Source: JAUXFK01 sp034189035 (GTDB lineage Bacteria > Desulfobacterota > UBA8473). Taken from it: 6,521 nucleotides of DNA. The DNA is taken from NCBI GenBank assembly GCA_034189035.1, contig JAXHVA010000178.1, positions 1-6,521 of the forward strand. Direction: 5' to 3'. Positions 3,771 to 6,521 of the stretch are shown one piece after another. Below the pieces are notes generated by a model that saw nothing but the letters and a program-made list of their open reading frames with translations, was not told the DNA's origin and searched no databases. Every line of letters begins with the position of its first letter. Position 1 is the stretch's first letter. A program made the position numbers and the translations under genes.

Positions 3771-6521
3771 TATATTTCTTTATAAGATTCATAAGCTTTC
3801 TTTGCGATAATATTTCTTTTTTTGATAAGGGCGTCTATTTTTACCCTTTTATTTTCTGGGCTTCTAATTTTGCTTGCCATTACTTGCTTGATTTGCCTGT
3901 TTATTTCGGCAAGCCTTCTTTGTGCCCTGCTTATCCCAGCCTTAAGCCGCAATTTCTTTTTGTTTTTTAATGCCAATTTTTTGGCAGATTCAAAATCGCC
4001 CAACCTTCTATAATTATTGATTGTAGCATTTATTTCATCTATTTCTTTGAATATATCATAAAACCTTGTCATGTATTTGTTATACCTTGCTGGCTTTCTC
4101 CTTCGTACAAATCGACCGACTAAAGGGTATTCTTCAATCACTTTACTTGGTGCATGTGGAAAATCCGCAAATTGATGAATAGCGATATCAGACATTCCTA
4201 AAAGGAACATCCCAAAAGTAGCAAAATATCCCCTTACAAGTTCCTCTGCCCTTTTAGGGGGGATTCCTATTTTGCCTGCTAATTGCATTGTCTCCGATGT
4301 CCATGGTGTTTTCCTCTCTCCTGGCTTTAATCTTTTTAATGCCATCCCTTCTATCGGCCTACCAGTAAAGAAGCTTTTATTCGCCCATTGTTCCGCTAAT
4401 GGCCTCAACATTTGCGGGACCGGATTAACAGCAAACGTATCCATAAAAGTAGCCAAGACAAAATCCATAAAAAAGCCAAAATCTTCATTGTCCGCCATTG
4501 TGTCAGCAGCAGATTCAAAAAGAGAACTAAAAACAGCTCCTACCTCAAAAGGCTTTGGGACTCTAAAATGCTTATCCCCTATCCAAAAATGATAATATGT
4601 CCATTTATCCCAATCCTCTAATTCATTCCATTCATCCTTATCCTTGTTAATGGCCCATAACAGCATAGTCGCGAGAGTAATGGCTCCACCTTTTAAGGCA
4701 AAAGATTTAGGGTCTTGCTTTGCCGCTCTACCTAATTTGTAAAGCCCTTGCATTCTTGCATTCATAAATGGAATTGACTGGATAAGAAACTGAACCACAG
4801 AAGCATCCCCACGCATAGTAAAATCCAATAAGTCTCTTGATTCAAATGCCGCCTCTAAATGGCTTACCCCTTTAGCTCTACGCTTTGAATACAAGGAAAC
4901 CCTCGCCGCATCTTCAGAGGCAGCCCCTATTTTATCCCAAAAGGCAAGCAGTTTTTTAGGGGTATCAAGAATCCTGTTTACAGCCCCTTCTCCTTCTTTT
5001 TTTATTATTTTATTTATATATTTTGCTAATGATTGTGCATCTTCGGCTCGAACATAGCTACCACCAAAGGTGCCACCACCAGCAGCGACCTTAATCCAAT
5101 CTTGATCTTCCTTTAATGCTTTTGCAAAACCCCTAAAAGAATCTATAAAAGGGGCAAAAGACTTAGATATAACTGTCGTATGAAGTGTGTCACGCAGCAT
5201 ATTAGCCACCCTAAATGCTGGCCCAAATGTAGCCCCATAGGTTAACCAATGCTTTGTCGTGCTAAACATTTTCATTATAAAATTATTAAATTTCTCATTG
5301 TTTATATTACTTAAAGCATTGAACAATTCAGGGTCGTTTACTCTAAAATAAATTGGCTTTCCTTTTTCACGAAATGATAAGATATTATAGTCCTGTGCCC
5401 TACCAAAAAGAATAGATGTTTTTTCACGTTGATCAACCCTATACTTTTTACCGCTTTTATCCTCTAAGTAATAAGCCCATGCCTCGGCCTCTTCCTTTGT
5501 GTCGAATATGGCGGAGGCCCTTTTAGATCCTTCTTTTACTGTACCCCACTGTTTTTCTGTCTTACTGCCAAGCACCCTTATTAAGTCTTTTTTATCTAAT
5601 CTCTGAATAATAGGGATTGGATTGCCACTCTCATCAAGAAGACCAGTGTTTTTGCCAAGCTTTGTCGCCGCATTGAACGCCTCAGATCTCGCAACATTCC
5701 TAACTGATTCATGAATTAAATGAGACCAGTTTTTTATAATATTAGTTGTTAAATCCCCTATTTTTTCTTCCTTTCCTGTCAACCTTCTTATTTGGGCGTC
5801 AATATGCCTATTGTTTTTATAGGGGCCTTTCAGAAATTCTTCTTTCGTGGTTTCATTTTCAAACACACGATAAAAAGGCACATAATAATCCTGCTCCCAT
5901 GTTTTTCTAAGCACAGGATCTATAATGCCAGCCTTTGTCGCTAAATCAAGCACGCTTTTATTGAACTCTTGGAATTTATCATTCAATTCATTCCAATATT
6001 TATCTGTTTTCCCAACCCATTTAAAGATGTCTTTCCTTACATCTTCTGTTAACCATTTTTCTCTGCCCTCAGATTCTAATGCTTCAGCTCTTTTTGCGGC
6101 AACCCAGTAAAATAGTTTTTCTCCATCTTCGCCCAAGCTATTAAGAAATGGCAAGAAACCTTCTTTCCTAGTATTAACAACCAATGCCTTCCCTTCCCAT
6201 TCTAACCTGCCATGATTCATTAGCATGGATATTGGAACCTGTACCCCTGTTTCAAGCCGGTGCAACATATAGGCAGTGTTGCTAAGTCCCTTTATTGGGG
6301 CCAACTTATCAAAGAACCTTGTTCGCCAATTATCCTTTATATCGGAAAAGGTATCTTTTATTTTATTGGCTAATCCTTTTTCGGGTATTCCGATCTTGGC
6401 CTTAATAGAGGTCGGGATATCTTTTTGTTTAATGCCTTCCTCTTTTACAGTCGCAGCATCCAAATATCTCTGTAATGTGGGAGGGCCTTCAAGCTCAAAT
6501 TGCTCGGTTGTCGGGGCCTCC
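3770..6521 (-). CDS. Large polyvalent phage protein with LPD38-type domain, 5' end outside the window (at least 916 aa visible)
   Basis: The frame is open to the right edge. An apparent TTG start at 6463 has no Shine-Dalgarno, and 19 further codons upstream (EAPTTEQFELEGPPTLQRY) are open, so the true start lies outside. Recognisable blocks, numbered from the first visible codon: an N-terminal helical part with 'AYMLHRLETG' (about 83-92); 'FGPAFRVANMLRDT' (432-445); 'DFTMRGD' then 'PFMNARMQGLYKLGRA' (about 566-599); a hydrophobic stretch (about 611-624); 'FWIGDKHFRVPKPFE' (645-659); 'PPKRAEELVRGYFATFG' (754-770). These in this order are characteristic of LPD38-type large polyvalent proteins of phages and conjugative elements, thought to enter the new host with the DNA. 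The last ~110 residues form a very basic coiled coil. Other domains probably lie in the missing N-terminus. Confidence 0.85.
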   Translation of the reverse strand, partial: EAPTTEQFELEGPPTLQRYLDAATVKEEGIKQKDIPTSIKAKIGIPEKGLANKIKDTFSDIKDNWRTRFFDKLAPIKGLSNTAYMLHRLETGVQVPISMLMNHGRLEWEGKALVVNTRKEGFLPFLNSLGEDGEKLFYWVAAKRAEALESEGREKWLTEDVRKDIFKWVGKTDKYWNELNDKFQEFNKSVLDLATKAGIIDPVLRKTWEQDYYVPFYRVFENETTKEEFLKGPYKNNRHIDAQIRRLTGKEEKIGDLTTNIIKNWSHLIHESVRNVARSEAFNAATKLGKNTGLLDESGNPIPIIQRLDKKDLIRVLGSKTEKQWGTVKEGSKRASAIFDTKEEAEAWAYYLEDKSGKKYRVDQREKTSILFGRAQDYNILSFREKGKPIYFRVNDPELFNALSNINNEKFNNFIMKMFSTTKHWLTYGATFGPAFRVANMLRDTLHTTVISKSFAPFIDSFRGFAKALKEDQDWIKVAAGGGTFGGSYVRAEDAQSLAKYINKIIKKEGEGAVNRILDTPKKLLAFWDKIGAASEDAARVSLYSKRRAKGVSHLEAAFESRDLLDFTMRGDASVVQFLIQSIPFMNARMQGLYKLGRAAKQDPKSFALKGGAITLATMLLWAINKDKDEWNELEDWDKWTYYHFWIGDKHFRVPKPFEVGAVFSSLFESAADTMADNEDFGFFMDFVLATFMDTFAVNPVPQMLRPLAEQWANKSFFTGRPIEGMALKRLKPGERKTPWTSETMQLAGKIGIPPKRAEELVRGYFATFGMFLLGMSDIAIHQFADFPHAPSKVIEEYPLVGRFVRRRKPARYNKYMTRFYDIFKEIDEINATINNYRRLGDFESAKKLALKNKKKLRLKAGISRAQRRLAEINRQIKQVMASKIRSPENKRVKIDALIKKRNIIAKKAYESYKEI

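Noticed and set aside
3822..4621. Plus-strand open frames (three) opposite the polyvalent gene
   Set aside because: All are antisense to conserved LPD38-type coding sequence. Their composition reflects the Lys-rich opposite strand.
5925..6110. Plus-strand open frame of 61 codons
   Set aside because: Antisense shadow of the polyvalent gene with no support of its own.
6461..6463. TTG as the true start of the large protein
   Set aside because: The frame remains open for 19 codons to the window edge, there is no Shine-Dalgarno before the TTG, and this protein class is usually longer.
1..6521. CRISPR array, tRNA, rRNA, insertion sequence or Rho-independent terminator
   Set aside because: Coding density leaves gaps of at most about 85 nt. 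I saw no direct-repeat array, cloverleaf, inverted-repeat ends or GC hairpin followed by a T run.

Overview
The window looks like part of a bacteriophage or prophage late region from a bacterium with a Sec export system. The host cannot be identified. The DNA is fairly AT-rich, and every supported gene lies on the minus strand, so transcription runs from the right edge to the left edge. Genes are packed with gaps of 3 to about 85 nt. Two junctions are ATGA stop/start overlaps, and several Shine-Dalgarno sequences lie inside the last codons of the preceding gene. No promoter or terminator was seen, so the window is probably an internal slice of one long operon.

Layout in transcription order (right to left): (1) a very large protein whose start lies outside the window (at least 916 residues visible). 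It resembles the large polyvalent proteins with an LPD38-type domain that phages and conjugative elements carry and are thought to inject with their DNA. (2) A 157-aa exported, beta-rich protein. (3) A 510-aa exported protein with a module A - CBM-like jelly roll - module A architecture, where the two A modules are clear but old internal duplicates. (4) A 113-aa exported protein with two cysteines. (5) A 98-aa protein that can be aligned by eye to the transglutaminase/papain-like core (Cys18, His50, Glu65). (6) A 119-aa protein resembling a small phage zinc-peptidase-like family, with the HExxH motif changed to EExxH. (7) A strongly hydrophobic reading frame of about 24-31 codons with no standard start codon. 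(8) A 124-aa protein with three ~22-residue glycine-containing repeats and a C-terminal hydrophobic tail. (9) A 68-aa hypothetical protein. (10) The first 14 codons of a further gene that starts with GTG and runs off the left edge.

How the genes work together is inference. The right end looks like virion or injected-protein genes. The middle is an unusual run of three consecutive Sec-exported proteins, which could act at the host envelope or on its surface. The left end (small peptidase-like proteins, membrane peptide, membrane-anchored repeat protein) has the texture of a phage lysis or accessory cassette, but no endolysin or definite holin is visible. Only the LPD38 assignment is a confident family recognition. 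The peptidase-like and CBM-like calls are moderate, and the rest are described without an assigned function.
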